A stretch of 64,000 nt of DNA from Astropecten irregularis (taxonomy: Eukaryota > Echinodermata > Asteroidea > Paxillosida > Astropectinidae). Numbering within the stretch: the first letter of the stretch is position 1; each line of letters opens with the position of its first letter. Below, one piece after another: positions 36,483 to 46,772 of the stretch. The stretch lies in assembly GCA_963971285.1 (NCBI GenBank), contig OZ020265.1, forward strand, positions 3,140,270 to 3,204,269. Direction: 5' to 3'. Both the position numbers and the translations under genes were made by a program. The notes beneath the pieces are model-generated. The model was not told where the DNA came from and searched no databases. It saw nothing but the letters and a program-made list of their open reading frames with translations.

Positions 36483-36920
36483 GCCCTGAAAAGTCTTTGC
36501 TGCAGAAAACTGAATCTGAATGAATTCAGCACATTGAAGTAATTTCTTGAATGTTGTCTTTTCAAGATGTCCTCATAGGGTCTCTGAAGACTCATTTGGC
36601 AGCCAGGTTCCAGTTGAATCCGACCAGTCATATTGGTCATTATATTATAATACCATTATGAAAATAATAAGACCAGCTGGGAGTGACATTTGTTATAATT
36701 TGTTTTCCCGATTGAGCGCGCGCAATGCGAGGGAGCGAAGAGACCGAGTGGGGGAAGAGGGGATGTTTGATGGAACTGTGAAGAACCTGGCTGCCAAAGC
36801 AAGTCTCCATCAGAGGCCCTATGAGGATCACATCTTAAAAAGACAACATTCAAGAAATCATTTCAGAGTGCTCAATTCCTTCAGGTTAATTTTTCCACTG
36901 AAGCATTGACTTTTTAGGGC
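36483..36920. mobile_element. Foldback MITE with GCCCTGAAA-type ends, unit D
   Basis: Counterpart of 4511, with left end GCCCTGAAA and right end TTTTTAGGGC. The long frame 36547-36909 crosses both arms and is non-coding palindrome. Confidence 0.7.
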
Positions 36921-37479
36921 AAGTAACTAATGCATAGCCTACCGGTACTCTCTATCTACCAACTGAGTAATATTGACATCACCTGACAACCTGGGCCACA
37001 TTGGTGAGAGGCGAGTGCCTATAATGCACTTTCCATCTATGCCCCTATACAAAATATGAACGAAACTGTAAAATAAACACAGTTTTACTTTGTAAAAAAG
37101 GCATGTACAACATTCGTCCAAATTACAGAGCAGCTGCAGGCTGCTCATAATTCGATTTGTCATTGAAAACAAAGAAACTTGTGAAATTTTCAGCTCAATT
37201 GATTGTTTGAAAGAGTAGAAAACGACGAAAAACCGTTACAATTGCTACGCCAAATTGTGTGGGAAAAGTTGTCTCAATGTTTATCTTGCCAAGAAAAAAT
37301 GTCCCTGTGTTTGGTTTTACTCTTTTCTGGATCAGAGAGTAAAGCAGAGCGTACACTTTCTACAGTCATGAAGCACATAATTATGCTTTATGTCCATTTC
37401 CTCCTAGCAACAACAAAGTCGACAATATGAACAACGTACGGTCTGAAACGTATTAAACAACCCCAAAACGTTTTTCACA

Positions 37480-38218
37480 GATGAGGATCACATCTTTAAA
37501 AGACAACATTCAAGGAATTTAAAAAGGACTTGAGGGAATTTAGCCACAAATGGTGTCAGAAGTGGGATGGTTGGTAATGATTATTTTAAGTATTAGGCAA
37601 TGAAGGAAAGAGCTCGGGAAAGACAGAAGTTTATATGGTTGAAGAGAGCAACCGAAGCAGTGGCGCACCCGGGGGGGGGCTCGGGGGCCTGATAGGTTGC
37701 TATGGCCGTATTGTTCGTTTATTTGCAAGCCTACTTTTACTCCAGTAATTTAAGTTCACCCGTCTGAAACCAAAATCTGAATTGGGCACCTGGCTGCCAA
37801 AGCAAGACTTTAGAGGCCGTATGAGGATCACATCTTGAAAAGACAATTCATTCAAGGAATTTAAAAAGGACTCGATAGGGAATTTAGCCACAAATGGTGT
37901 CAGAAGTGGGATGGTGGGTAATGATTATTTTAAGTATTAGGCAATGAAGGAAAGAGCTCGGGAAAGACAGAAGTTTCTATGGTTGAAGAGAGCAACCGAA
38001 GCAGTGGCGCACACGGGGTGGCTCGGGGGGCCTGATAGGTTGCTATGGCCGTATTGTTCGTTTATTTACAAGCCTACTTTTACTCCAGTAATTTAAGTTC
38101 GCCCGTCTGAAACCAAAATCTGAATTGGGCACCTGGTTGCCAAAGCAAGACTTTAGAGGCCGTATGAGGATCACATTTTTAAAAGACAACACTCAAGGAA
38201 TTTAAAAAGGACTCGATA
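37480..38218. repeat. ~348 bp tandem repeats, unit D
   Basis: Two full repeats and part of a third carry the usual landmarks. G-runs are short here (9 or fewer), and one site reads CACACGGGGTGGCTCGG. The third repeat breaks off at 38218, the array edge. Confidence 0.65.
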
Positions 38219-38700
38219 CTGTCCGAACAGTGCGCCACTGTTTCCCAGGGATCGTTTCAATGATACACGCAACAATGCTGCAACCTGGGAACGGTACATG
38301 GGGGATCACTCAAAGAGGATATGGCTTTTTTTAATTATTATATTCGTGAAATAACCACAAGGGAAACTGACTGAGTTATTTAATATGAACGAAACTGGAA
38401 AACAAACACACATTTTCCTTTGTAACAAAAGGGCATGTACAACATTCGTCCGAATTACAGTGCAGCTGCATGCTGCTCATAAAAACCGTTACAATTGTTA
38501 CGTCAAGTTGTGTGGGAATGGTTGTCTCATTTTTTACCTTGCCAAGATAAGAAAAAATTTCCCTGTGTTTGGTTTAACTCTTTTCTGGATAAAAACAGCA
38601 TTTCATACAGTATGTTTCTACCATTGCCGTCTTTATACCCTGCAAGTTATACGTAAATCCGTAAACATTTTCGGTGTTGGTTTGTTACCAATGTTGTACA
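38219..38700. repeat. Array edge: inverted block and diverged unit fragment
   Basis: Bases 38228-38375 are the reverse complement of the spacer and SINE tail at 29080-29240. From 38380 to about 38600 the sequence follows A 5078-5360 (ATATGAACGAAACTG, GGGCATGTACAACATTCGTCC, TTTTCTGGAT) but with many changes. Thus an older copy lies beyond unit D. The frame 38385-38741 crosses this and is not called as a gene. Confidence 0.55.
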
Positions 38701-38964
38701 TACTCTTAAGTTTAAAGAGGAAGCGAGTCTCAAACACATAACGCCTCCGTAGATTAATTGAAATTACTGTCCAAGTAAAATGATGAAGTTAACTGAGAGT
38801 ATGTATCATAAAGACCAACTCTCCTCCCCAAGAAATGTAGCACAGATTACTTGATTTATTCACGGCACGCCATTAAACCAAACGTTTAAAGTGGCAAATA
38901 GTGTCAGTAAACGAAAATGAAAAGCACGATCAGACAAAAAATGTGCACGCGTCCCTGGCTTTTA

Positions 38965-39579
38965 ATTTGATTGCTCTAATCGTCAAAAGACAGAAAGTTT
39001 CAACTTGTGACAGGTGGAAGTGTGGTACTGAATATCAATACACAAAATAGAACGCCCCAATGCGAATCTGAATGATAAGGCACACATCAAAAATTCTTTG
39101 CTTTTAATACGGTATAGCAGATTCTTTCTGCTTACGGTTAGCGTATTTGAAAGGAGTGTTTTCTTTTTGGCAACGGTAAGCAGGGAATGTCTGCAGAATT
39201 ATGAGAGCCCGTTAGCAGAAAATAATAACGGTTACCCTAAAAATTCTTAGCTAACTGAAAAGTCTTCCTTACGGATTCCATGAAATAGATTTCCCGCGTA
39301 GCAATGCGTAGCAAAAATAGGCCGCAACGGATTCCATGTTGGGCGAAGGAAGATTCCTAAGTACGCTTTATGAAAAATAGCCCATATCATAAATTATTGA
39401 TGGTAACAACGTTTTTGAAAAGCAGACAGCTTCACTGCTTCTGTTAACATTTCAGATTTGATTGCTCTAATCGTCAAAAGACAGAAAGTTTCAACTTGTG
39501 ACAGGTGGAAGTGTGGTACTGAATATCAATACACAAAATAGAACGCCCCAATGCGAATCTGAATGATAAGGCACACATC
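38965..39579 (+). repeat. 124 bp direct repeats flanking an array-derived insert
   Basis: Bases 38965-39088 and 39456-39579 appear identical. Between them lie 367 bp (39089-39455) taken from the array, matching about 13700-14070 of unit B with a few bases as in unit C. The landmarks are TTTAATACGGTATAGCAG, GGATTCCATGAAATAG and GCAGACAGCTTCACTGC. Confidence 0.8.
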
Positions 39580-39919
39580 CTGAACGCACGAACACGAAAT
39601 AAAATGTGATAATGAAGCGGAGTTTGCATATAGAGTTGAACAATCTGTCCGAATCTGACAAATGCGTCATGCCAAAATTGAACTTTCTTTTGCTGAAATT
39701 TGCCGTAAAAACCTATACTTTGTGTATCCCTAGATGTGTTTAAATAAGCATTTTGTGGGTCATTTAATTAATATATTGTGTAATTATGACGGGTTGCGTG
39801 ATTATGATGGCCCTACATTGTTTTGAACATTGAGGGTTACTTCATGGAATAAATAGAGTCGTTCCAATCAAATCTATAATGGTTGGCCACTCAATCAGCA
39901 ATCATTATATAAACCGTCA
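39580..39919. other. Single-copy AT-rich stretch, nothing recognised
   Basis: I see no repeat, splice-flanked frame or domain here. Confidence 0.5.
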
Positions 39920-40285
39920 CAGTTTTTACGAAGGGACGAATTTAGCAAAAATCTATAATTTTCGAAAATCTTACGAAGGAACGAATGTGCGTGTTTGTGT
40001 AGGGGAGATTTGGAGAAAATTGCCTACTTGTGGATGTTTTCGTTTTCACGAAGGGACGAATTTCTTTAAAACGTTAATAACACCGTAATCAAAATTGTCT
40101 ATGAACTATTAATAAGTACATCTTTAAAGTGACAGTCTTCAGCTTGAAACCGGTATACATATTTAATCAACGTGTTGTCTAGAAGTATGGGAAATGTTCA
40201 ATTTAAAAAGGAACAAACTTTAAAGCCGATTTTCTCCATTGTTTCAACGCCCTGTGGGCAGATTCGTCCCTTCGTGAAAAGGGTG
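39920..40285. repeat. Cluster of ACGAAGGGACGAATTT motifs
   Basis: The motif occurs three times forward (near 39928, 39972 and 40048) and once reversed (GATTCGTCCCTTCGTGAAAA near 40261). Read on the + strand in the frame from 39879, the forward copies give (Y/H)EGTN three times. The inverted fourth copy makes a DNA-level repeat more likely than a protein repeat. Confidence 0.55.
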
Positions 40286-43111
40286 ATGAAACATGCGACA
40301 ACGTATCCCTCCAGAAATTATCCATCATGTTAAGCCTTCATCTCATACTGAACTATCATATAATACAAATATAAATATTCCCTGTTTCGCTGATCTTGTC
40401 ACTTTGTCCCCCTTTGTTCTGATCCTCTCATCCATTTAAGTTTCTTTTTACCTGAATATTCTTGTCCTCTTGTCATTGAGCCATTGAGAAAGATCATACA
40501 AAGTACTAGGACCGAAACATCAAGCCCTCATATTAAGTCCAAGCATTTTACATGAATAATAGCTATATAAATCTATGCATGATTTTACATTATACAAGTG
40601 CGTAGAGAAGCCGATCGTCAGATTGTGGAGTATACGGGCCATGTGCCCGGCTTGCACCCCGCGGGGATTGGCTCAGCAGGGCTTAACACATTTTCCAATC
40701 ACTTCACCGTGAACACACACATATTACAACGCTAATACATTGCTCACTTCGTAGACCGCATACCTCAATGAAGGCAATAACCTGATTCAAGGCTGAATTG
40801 TGCTTTGTATTTATAGCCCCTATTGCTGTAGGCTGTCCGAGATTTCAAAAAGGGCTTGTTTTCAGGCAGAAGAGCCAATTTTTAGTAGAATATGGAAACA
40901 GGTGAATTTACCTTATTTGGGGGCGCTAAATTCAAATTTGCCGTTACAAGCAGTCTTTTCCAAGCTGTCTTTTGGCAGCGTGCGTCTAGTCATTTGAATT
41001 CGTTTTGGGCCAGGCATTTCTGCGAATTTTTTTTGAGCAAATGTGATGTTTTGTAAATGAACCGCAAGAATAAAAAAAAAAGAATATAGAAATGGTTCGC
41101 TTCTTGTATGGGAATCACTTTTGTGATGTCCCCTTACAACAATTGTTTGTAATTAAAAAATCCTCGAAAAGAATGACAGCTTTTACCAGAGAAAATCGAT
41201 TGCTGCAAATTATTTTAGATCTGGACGAAGAGAAAGTATTGATACTGATGCATCAAAGTGAAATCAAGTGACGGTTTCAACCGAGGAGGCAAAATCACGT
41301 CAACACGGATTCGTGGAAATGAAATTGGCCGCTCATTTGCCGAAAATAACCGGGTAAACCTGTAGTTAGCAAGCTGTATTTTTAGGTTAAGGGGCTACAT
41401 TTGCAAAATCACCCCCAAATTAATTAACAATCACCATATACTATTTTAGCAAGAAATGATGTGCTTTTTAATAGAATTTGTGGCCGACTTCACTTAAGTC
41501 GTATTTTGCTATCATCGCTATCACACTTGATATGAGATGGCTACTTTACGATCGGTTCTCCGTTTAGCGATGGATCATTGGGCTTTAGCGATGATCGCAA
41601 AGCGTTAGTGAAATCGGCCCCTGGTAACAATCCGATTCAACCGAATTTGTGTCCTCAATCCAAAATGGCCGGGCAGTTACCCTTTTGCCTTTAAAGCGTC
41701 TTTTTCCAAAAATTGGCAATTTTACAATTCTTTAGCAAAGAATTAAGCAATAACTTGTCATAGTCTCGAAACACGCTAATTTGGGTATCCTAAATCTAAA
41801 AATAACAGCTGCCAAGCTTTATTTTGAGGTAAAAAAGGCATCATTTGGACAAAAAAATCCCCCAAAATACCAACTTTTGGCACAAAAACAAGAAGTATCA
41901 TAAAATCTAGTAACATAGGCAACTTTACCTAATTTGGGTGTTCTCAATCCCAAAATAGCAGTTACCAAACTGTATTTTGAGGTTACAGGGGTCCTATGGG
42001 CACAATACACTATTAAAGGTATAATGCAGATTTGGTAACGTACCCAAAAAGGAAATGTTCACATATTTAAGTATAACTTTCAGGATATAAAGAAGGTGAA
42101 ACATACCGTCAACAAATGTTACCCAGCTGAAATGCCGACACTTATCCAGAAATTATTCAAATAAACCCCGAAAGCTCCGGTGATTATATTTGAAAATATT
42201 GTTCACTTTTTTCTACAGATTCCGATGATAATATGTGCTAAAATAACTTCACAGGTTTCTTTTTATTCCATGACAAATCAAATTATGAACAGTCTGCAGC
42301 TGTTCTGTCACCTTAACCAATCCTGTATTATGCCTTTATAATAATTAGAAAAAGAAATCGTTTTAGCAAACAAAATATTCAGCACAACAAAGCCTTACAA
42401 ATGATGTTTATATGAATAGTGTGCAACAGAAAAGTGGTATTTTTACTACATGTACCATCGGGATAGTAAGATTGGGCGACGATGGCACATTCTCCAAATA
42501 AAAAAAAATGGTTTCACTTTGATTATCAAAAAGTACCTATATATTATAGGTATTTTTTGGCAAATGAGCGCCGATTTCATTTTCACGCATTTGTGTTCAC
42601 GTGATGAATCGCCTCAGTTGAATCCGTCACTCGATTTCACTTTGATGTATCCGTATTTATATAGCACTGCTTTCAGTTTAGCCAAAATCGGCTTTCAATT
42701 TAGCAGGGTAACCAGATCATTACTTAGGTTTTTGTTTTGAGACAACCAATTTCGCAAAGTGAGCAAACAAATGCAAACCTCTTTACACCTATATTTTTGT
42801 TTATTTCTCTGTATATATTTCGTAATGTTTATGTTTTTGTACGCTATCAAAGTATGAACGGGCTTCGATTAAAAACGATGCCCATTTCTCTGCATCCTAC
42901 TGCCAAGAATGCAAATGCATCAGAAGCTGTTTCCATTTTATCTGAACATTCATCAAACAAATCGTGTCGACTACCACTCACGCTGTAGTCTGCTAAACCT
43001 GATATATACGGGAAGCATTCGGACGATTACTTGCCTTAATCTTCGAATAACCGAAATTGTAATAAGTGCTCAAGAATTTGACAACAGAATAACCTAAATC
43101 AAATGGTTTAT
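40286..43111. other. Single-copy region with degenerate repeats, no gene called
   Basis: Around 41770-42015 two diverged copies of a ~160 bp block lie in tandem (AATAACAGCTGCCAAGCTTTATTTTGAGGT against AAATAGCAGTTACCAAACTGTATTTTGAGGT), with a weaker relative near 41375. At about 41575-41634 there is an end of the type GTTAGTGAAATCGGCCCCTGG, distantly like the GGGTCGATTT family. Frames at 40800, 42450 and 42737 have no recognised domain or clear splice signals. Confidence 0.4.
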
Positions 43112-43474
43112 AGGTAGTATCATACTTTGGTAAGAAACCAAAACAGAAATGTTCACAGATTTACGTATAACTTTCAGGGTATGAAGATGATGCTATATAG
43201 TATAGAAACCTACTGTTAATTTTTTTCCGCCTAGAATTGTGTTTTTATCCAGAAATTAGTAGAACAACGACCGAAAATCTTTTTGATCTTTTAAAAGATC
43301 AAAAATAAAAGAGAAAAGACATTAGAAATAGTGTTGCCTTTTTTCACCTTTTTCTCAAAAAGTGGGCACTGTATGGGAGTGAAATTTTCACAGATGACTG
43401 TTACTGTATCTTCCTTAATAGTTTTGCCCATGAATCTGTATTTCTTTGATAAAAACCAAAGTATGATATTACCT
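43112..43474. mobile_element. TTAA-type MITE, copy 1
   Basis: The ends are AGGTAGTATCATACTTTGG and CCAAAGTATGATATTACCT. TTAA follows at 43475-43478; the left flank is worn (TTAT). The interior has TTTTGATCTTTTAAAAGATC and CTCAAAAAGTGGGCACTGTATGGG. Full relatives lie at 51601 and, split, at 58883/62634. TTAA targets are typical of piggyBac and Kolobok elements. Confidence 0.8.
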
Positions 43475-43478
43475 TTAA

Positions 43479-44074
43479 TGTGAGGCCCAAACCTCTCTTA
43501 AGCGATATTCGTGACGATTTGGAAGACACATAAACAAGCAATATTTCTGAAAGTGCGGCCTTTAGGGTGTTGATACGCTTTCTCCGATGCATAATTTCAA
43601 CTAATTAACGCGGTAATGACTTCCATTCTGATTGGAGAGAGAAATGGCGCGCAGACATTTGTGTCTACTGAATGTTTTCTTTTACACTAACTATACTTTT
43701 TATACGGTTTATTTGAAAAAACTGGAAGTTTAACTAAACGGTTAATCGTTTAAATTTTTCGGCAGGTGTCAGTGGGATTTGAACATATTTTTTGGTGTTG
43801 AGCGTGTAGAGAAGATCAGGAACAGCTTTTGATTTGAGTTTACGTTTATAATTATCATTTGAACTTACAAAAAAAACCTCTCGCAATTAATGAATATAGT
43901 ACCGTACGTAAGGTGGATGACGTAAACAAATTCATGTTATGCAATAATATTGCCAACAAACACATCTAACTACAGTCCAATCAGTAAAGAGAAGGTTCCA
44001 TGATGAACGTTGGGTATATTCAATGTTCCCTGTAGCAGTTTCAGAAACCTTGTTTCATTCAAGAAAGGAATCAC
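43479..44074. other. Single-copy AT-rich stretch, nothing recognised
   Basis: Nothing beyond short frames; no repeat or exon-like signal stands out. Confidence 0.4.
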
Positions 44075-44221
44075 AACTTACCTTGATTTCAAGTTAATCG
44101 TAACTTACCTTGATTTCTTGTTAATCGTAACTTAATAACAAATGATCGCTTGTAAATCGCAACTTGCCTTGATTTGTTGTTCATCGCAACTTACCTTGAT
44201 TTCTTGTTCATCGCAACTTAC
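44075..44221 (-). repeat. Tandem 27 bp repeat of 5' splice-site sequence
   Basis: On the minus strand the unit reads ATCAAGGTAAGTTGCGATGA plus seven bases. AAGG(T/C)AAGT starts at steps of 27 bp: 44215, 44188, 44161, then 44102 and 44075. Four of these match the CAAG/GTAAGT donor consensus and one has GC. The cluster begins exactly at the end of the signal-peptide ORF at 44222. It may act as a set of competing splice donors, or be a minisatellite grown from one donor. Confidence 0.65.
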
Positions 44222-44438
44222 CTTGTTTCTTTGCGGTTGGTGGCTTGCTTGGTTTCTTTCGGCAGCTTTGTCTGAAATTTGCAAATGCTCTTTCTCGGAG
44301 TGAGGCAGCATCATCACCGGGTTCAGCAGTAGTCAGTACACCACATGACTCTCCACGTACGCGTATGAGCAGCAAAGAGTAAATGGTCACCAAACAAACT
44401 TGAAGGATGGAAACCCAATACGAATTCTGGATCCGCAT
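44222..44438 (-). CDS. Possible first coding exon of a small secreted protein
   Basis: This unrecognised 72-codon stretch begins MRIQNSYWVSILQVC and has a strong hydrophobic run (residues 7-25), which looks like a signal peptide. The region after it has two cysteines, an acidic EPGDD part, RERAFANFRQSCRKK and a lysine/proline-rich end. It meets a consensus donor (CAAG/GTAAGT) in phase 1. Without splicing it would stop four codons later. The frame is open upstream to 44492, but the internal ATG at 44438 places the hydrophobic run properly. TATA-like ATTATATTT lies about 60 bases upstream. No downstream exon was found. The start lies only 84 bases from the divergent + strand ATG at 44523, so one of the two may be spurious. 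Confidence 0.3.
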
Positions 44439-44522
44439 CTTGGATCCAATCAGCCTCGCAGTTATGCGGGCAAGAGGAAAATAACGAGTCAAATATAATG
44501 CAACGATGAAACTAGAGTAGGA

Positions 44523-44616
44523 ATGATTCTATACAGGCTTGTCAGTTTGCTCTATTGTCTTTGTCCATCCGTCACAAGGGGAACAGTCGTCCAGTCACAC
44601 GCTATCCAGGTGATTT
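44523..44616 (+). CDS. Candidate exon 1 of secreted cysteine-rich peptide precursor (signal peptide)
   Basis: ATG at 44523 (G at -3) opens a frame beginning MILYRLVSLLYCLCPSVTRG, a plausible signal peptide of about 20 residues. A strong donor (ATTT/GTAAGT) at 44617 ends it in phase 1, the phase that the exon at 50403 needs; chance agreement is one in three. The intron would be 5,786 bp. Alternatively the frame reads on unspliced to 44777 as an 84-residue protein with five further cysteines. This is the least certain part of the gene model. Confidence 0.3.
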
Positions 44617-44777
44617 GTAAGTACGGAGAAAGCTCAAAGTGTATCGATCATGAACAAACTCCAGACAGCCCGTCAGATTGTACGTCTATCCAAGAGCAGC
44701 TCCATCGGCGGTCTGGCTACATGGTCTGTGGGCGCTACTACATATTGCACCCACTGATCTATACACACGATCAGTGA

Positions 44778-45726
44778 GAAACGCCACGTGTATTTACCTG
44801 TAATAGTATTCATGACGTATTGTTGTCAGTAACCGGCAGTTATAATGAAATTCAGTTTTAAGTGTTATTTATTAAAGCAAACAGCTATATTTGCCTAACA
44901 TTGATCGGTTGGGAATTTGTGTTTATGTTTTTTTGTTTTGGTGTCTTTCTTTCCTTTTCGCTATTTTATTTCCTCTTTTCCCTTTTTTAACTCAACATCA
45001 AAACTAAGCTTATGGCTGGCTGAACTGATGTATCAATCCATTAAGGTTTATGCACTGGCATTGGTGTTTCTAGTTTTGTGTTATGGAACATGTATGGACA
45101 ATTGTATTCGGGGCGACTCCCTTCTCATATGAATTACATAGGAGCTATCTGTAGCATTTAATATTATCTTGTCTTTTTGATTCTCGATTTGCTAACATTT
45201 ATAATATCATGACATGAAGTACACCAGTCTATAGGGAAGACAAGATACAACTCAAAGTAATGCATGGTTTGGGGAGATTGAAACAAATTTCATCTACCAC
45301 ATAAACATCCATTCGCAATGAGTATGGCTTTGGAATCGAGGATTATAATTATGATTCAGAGTTAAATCGACTGATATTTATTCATGGCTTCTAATAATTA
45401 TCCTACCTCGTAGGGTTCCACACCTATCTCAGCATAACAAACTCCAGCATCGAACAATGAAACCACACATTCTCAATATGCACAGATCCAGGGTAGAGTA
45501 TTCTGATTAACATATGATACCTCATAAACTGTAAATAAAGAGTTGAATTAGCTGGTGATTTATTTTCATGGGTCCCAATAGTTATCATTGTTTCACCCAT
45601 CTCAACACAATAGACTCCAGGATCGTACTAATTTTAGCAACACATTATCAATATGACGAGAACCTGGACAGAGATATGATATATATTTTCGTTATAATAA
45701 CTACGATGAAATGAATCTGTATAGTA
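44778..45726. other. Non-coding stretch with an old tandem duplication
   Basis: Two diverged copies of a ~180 bp block follow each other (about 45350-45535 and 45538-45690). Shared words include CACCTATCTCAGCATAACA/CACCCATCTCAACACAATA and ACTCCAGCATCG/ACTCCAGGATCG. The frame 44917-45132 has hydrophobic stretches but no recognised family. Confidence 0.4.
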
Positions 45727-46086
45727 TGCAAATTAGTCTTACCCTTCACCGATGTGGATAAGCACTGTATACTTAGTGTTTGTGAGTGCACATGAAACAA
45801 TCACGTGCTGGCTAGGGTGAGAATCGAACCCACGACCTCCTGCTTATACTAGTGCAGATGCCATACCGCTATAGCCACCAAGCTAGCTAGGGTCAGCGGG
45901 GTGAATCGAATCCAATATCTCGGCTGGTACAGCAATTAATCATGACTATTAAATGATTTTGGTCGGGAGATAGATAATCTTGTTCACGTACTGAGTATAC
46001 AGTGCTCATCCACGTCGGTGAAGGGCAAGCCTAATTATTAGTGCACATATTCTATCTCCCGACCAAAATCATTTAATATTCATGTC
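45727..46086 (-). mobile_element. Foldback element containing a tRNA-like sequence, second copy
   Basis: On the minus strand a tRNA-like core (about 45815-45885) shows a TGGCTATAGCGGT A box and a GGTTCGATTC B box. Two nested inverted repeats surround it: AAATTAGTCTTACCCTTCACC near 45730 against GGTGAAGGGCAAGCCTAATTA near 46018, and ATGATTTTGGTCGGGAGATAG near 45953 against CTATCTCCCGACCAAAATCAT near 46051. It is a relative of 33286-33565, in opposite orientation and outside the array. Confidence 0.6.
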
Positions 46087-46180
46087 AGGGGACATCACAA
46101 AAGTGGCTTCCAAACCAGCGGTACAACCACAATTACAGATTAAAACTAGAGATGTCTGTCTGCAACAGAACATAGGGCTT

Positions 46181-46565
46181 TGACGACATCCTAAAATCAA
46201 GATGTCGACATCCTGAGATAATTTATCACGGGATGACGACATCCTAAAATCAAGATGACGACATCCTGAGATATTTTATCACGGGATGACGACATCCTAA
46301 AATCAAGATGTCGACATCCTGAGATAATTTATCACGGGATGACGACATCCTAAAATCAAGATGACGACATCCTGAGATATTTTATCACGGGATGACGACA
46401 TCTTAAAATCAAGATGTCGACATCCTGAGATAATTTATCACGGGATGACGACATCCTAAAATCAAGATGTCGACATCCTAAGATAATTTACCACGGGCTG
46501 ATGCCATCCCGAAATCAAGATGACGACATCCTGAGACAATTTTTCATGGGATGACGCCATCCTAA
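46181..46565 (+). repeat. 53 bp minisatellite, about 7 copies
   Basis: TGACGACATCCTAAAATCAAG starts at 46181, 46234, 46287 and further steps of 53 bp. Within a unit ACGACATCC recurs, and some units have the 12 bp palindrome GATGTCGACATC. The first units alternate GTCGAC with TAATTT and GACGAC with TATTTT, giving a 106 bp dimer. The last units are more worn. Confidence 0.9.
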
Positions 46566-46632
46566 AATCAACTTATACAATAGAGATGAACTAACCGCAA
46601 GTTGTCGTCCAAACAATATTGGACCTTTAAAA

Positions 46633-46772
46633 TGGGAGACTTTGGAGAACCGGTCTTCAGGTCAACAGCGCACGCGCACGCACAACAGCGCAGGCGCAAA
46701 ACAACACGCGCATGCTCACAATTGCATGCGCGTGCGCTGTTGACTTAAAGACCGGTTCTTCAATGTCTCCCA
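46633..46772. mobile_element. 140 bp hairpin MITE with GC-alternating stem, first copy
   Basis: TGGGAGACTTTGGAGAACCG is mirrored by CGGTTCTTCAATGTCTCCCA, and the arms run on through GTCAACAGCGCACGCGCAC. The whole is nearly one palindrome. A twin of the same length lies at 49944. CGCACGCGCACGC stretches alternate purine and pyrimidine. Confidence 0.75.

Larger units (their letters stand above)
32681..38218 (+). repeat. Unit D of the tandem segmental duplication (last clear copy)
   Basis: It begins inside the GGGTCGATTT MITE (TTAACTCGAGTTACGG). About 280 bp of the unit (matching A about 1006-1286) is replaced by a tRNA-like element at 33286-33565. It lacks the META-like SINE, keeps the foldback (36483) and the CACTATAACGAAC hairpin (35352-35414), and ends in ~348 bp repeats. 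No host gene was recognised. Confidence 0.8.

Noticed and set aside
36547-36909. 120-codon frame as a gene
   Set aside because: It runs through both arms of the foldback MITE and is absent or broken in the other copies.
39879-40088. Protein with EGTN repeats
   Set aside because: A fourth, inverted copy of the same DNA motif lies outside the frame, so the repeat is better explained at DNA level.
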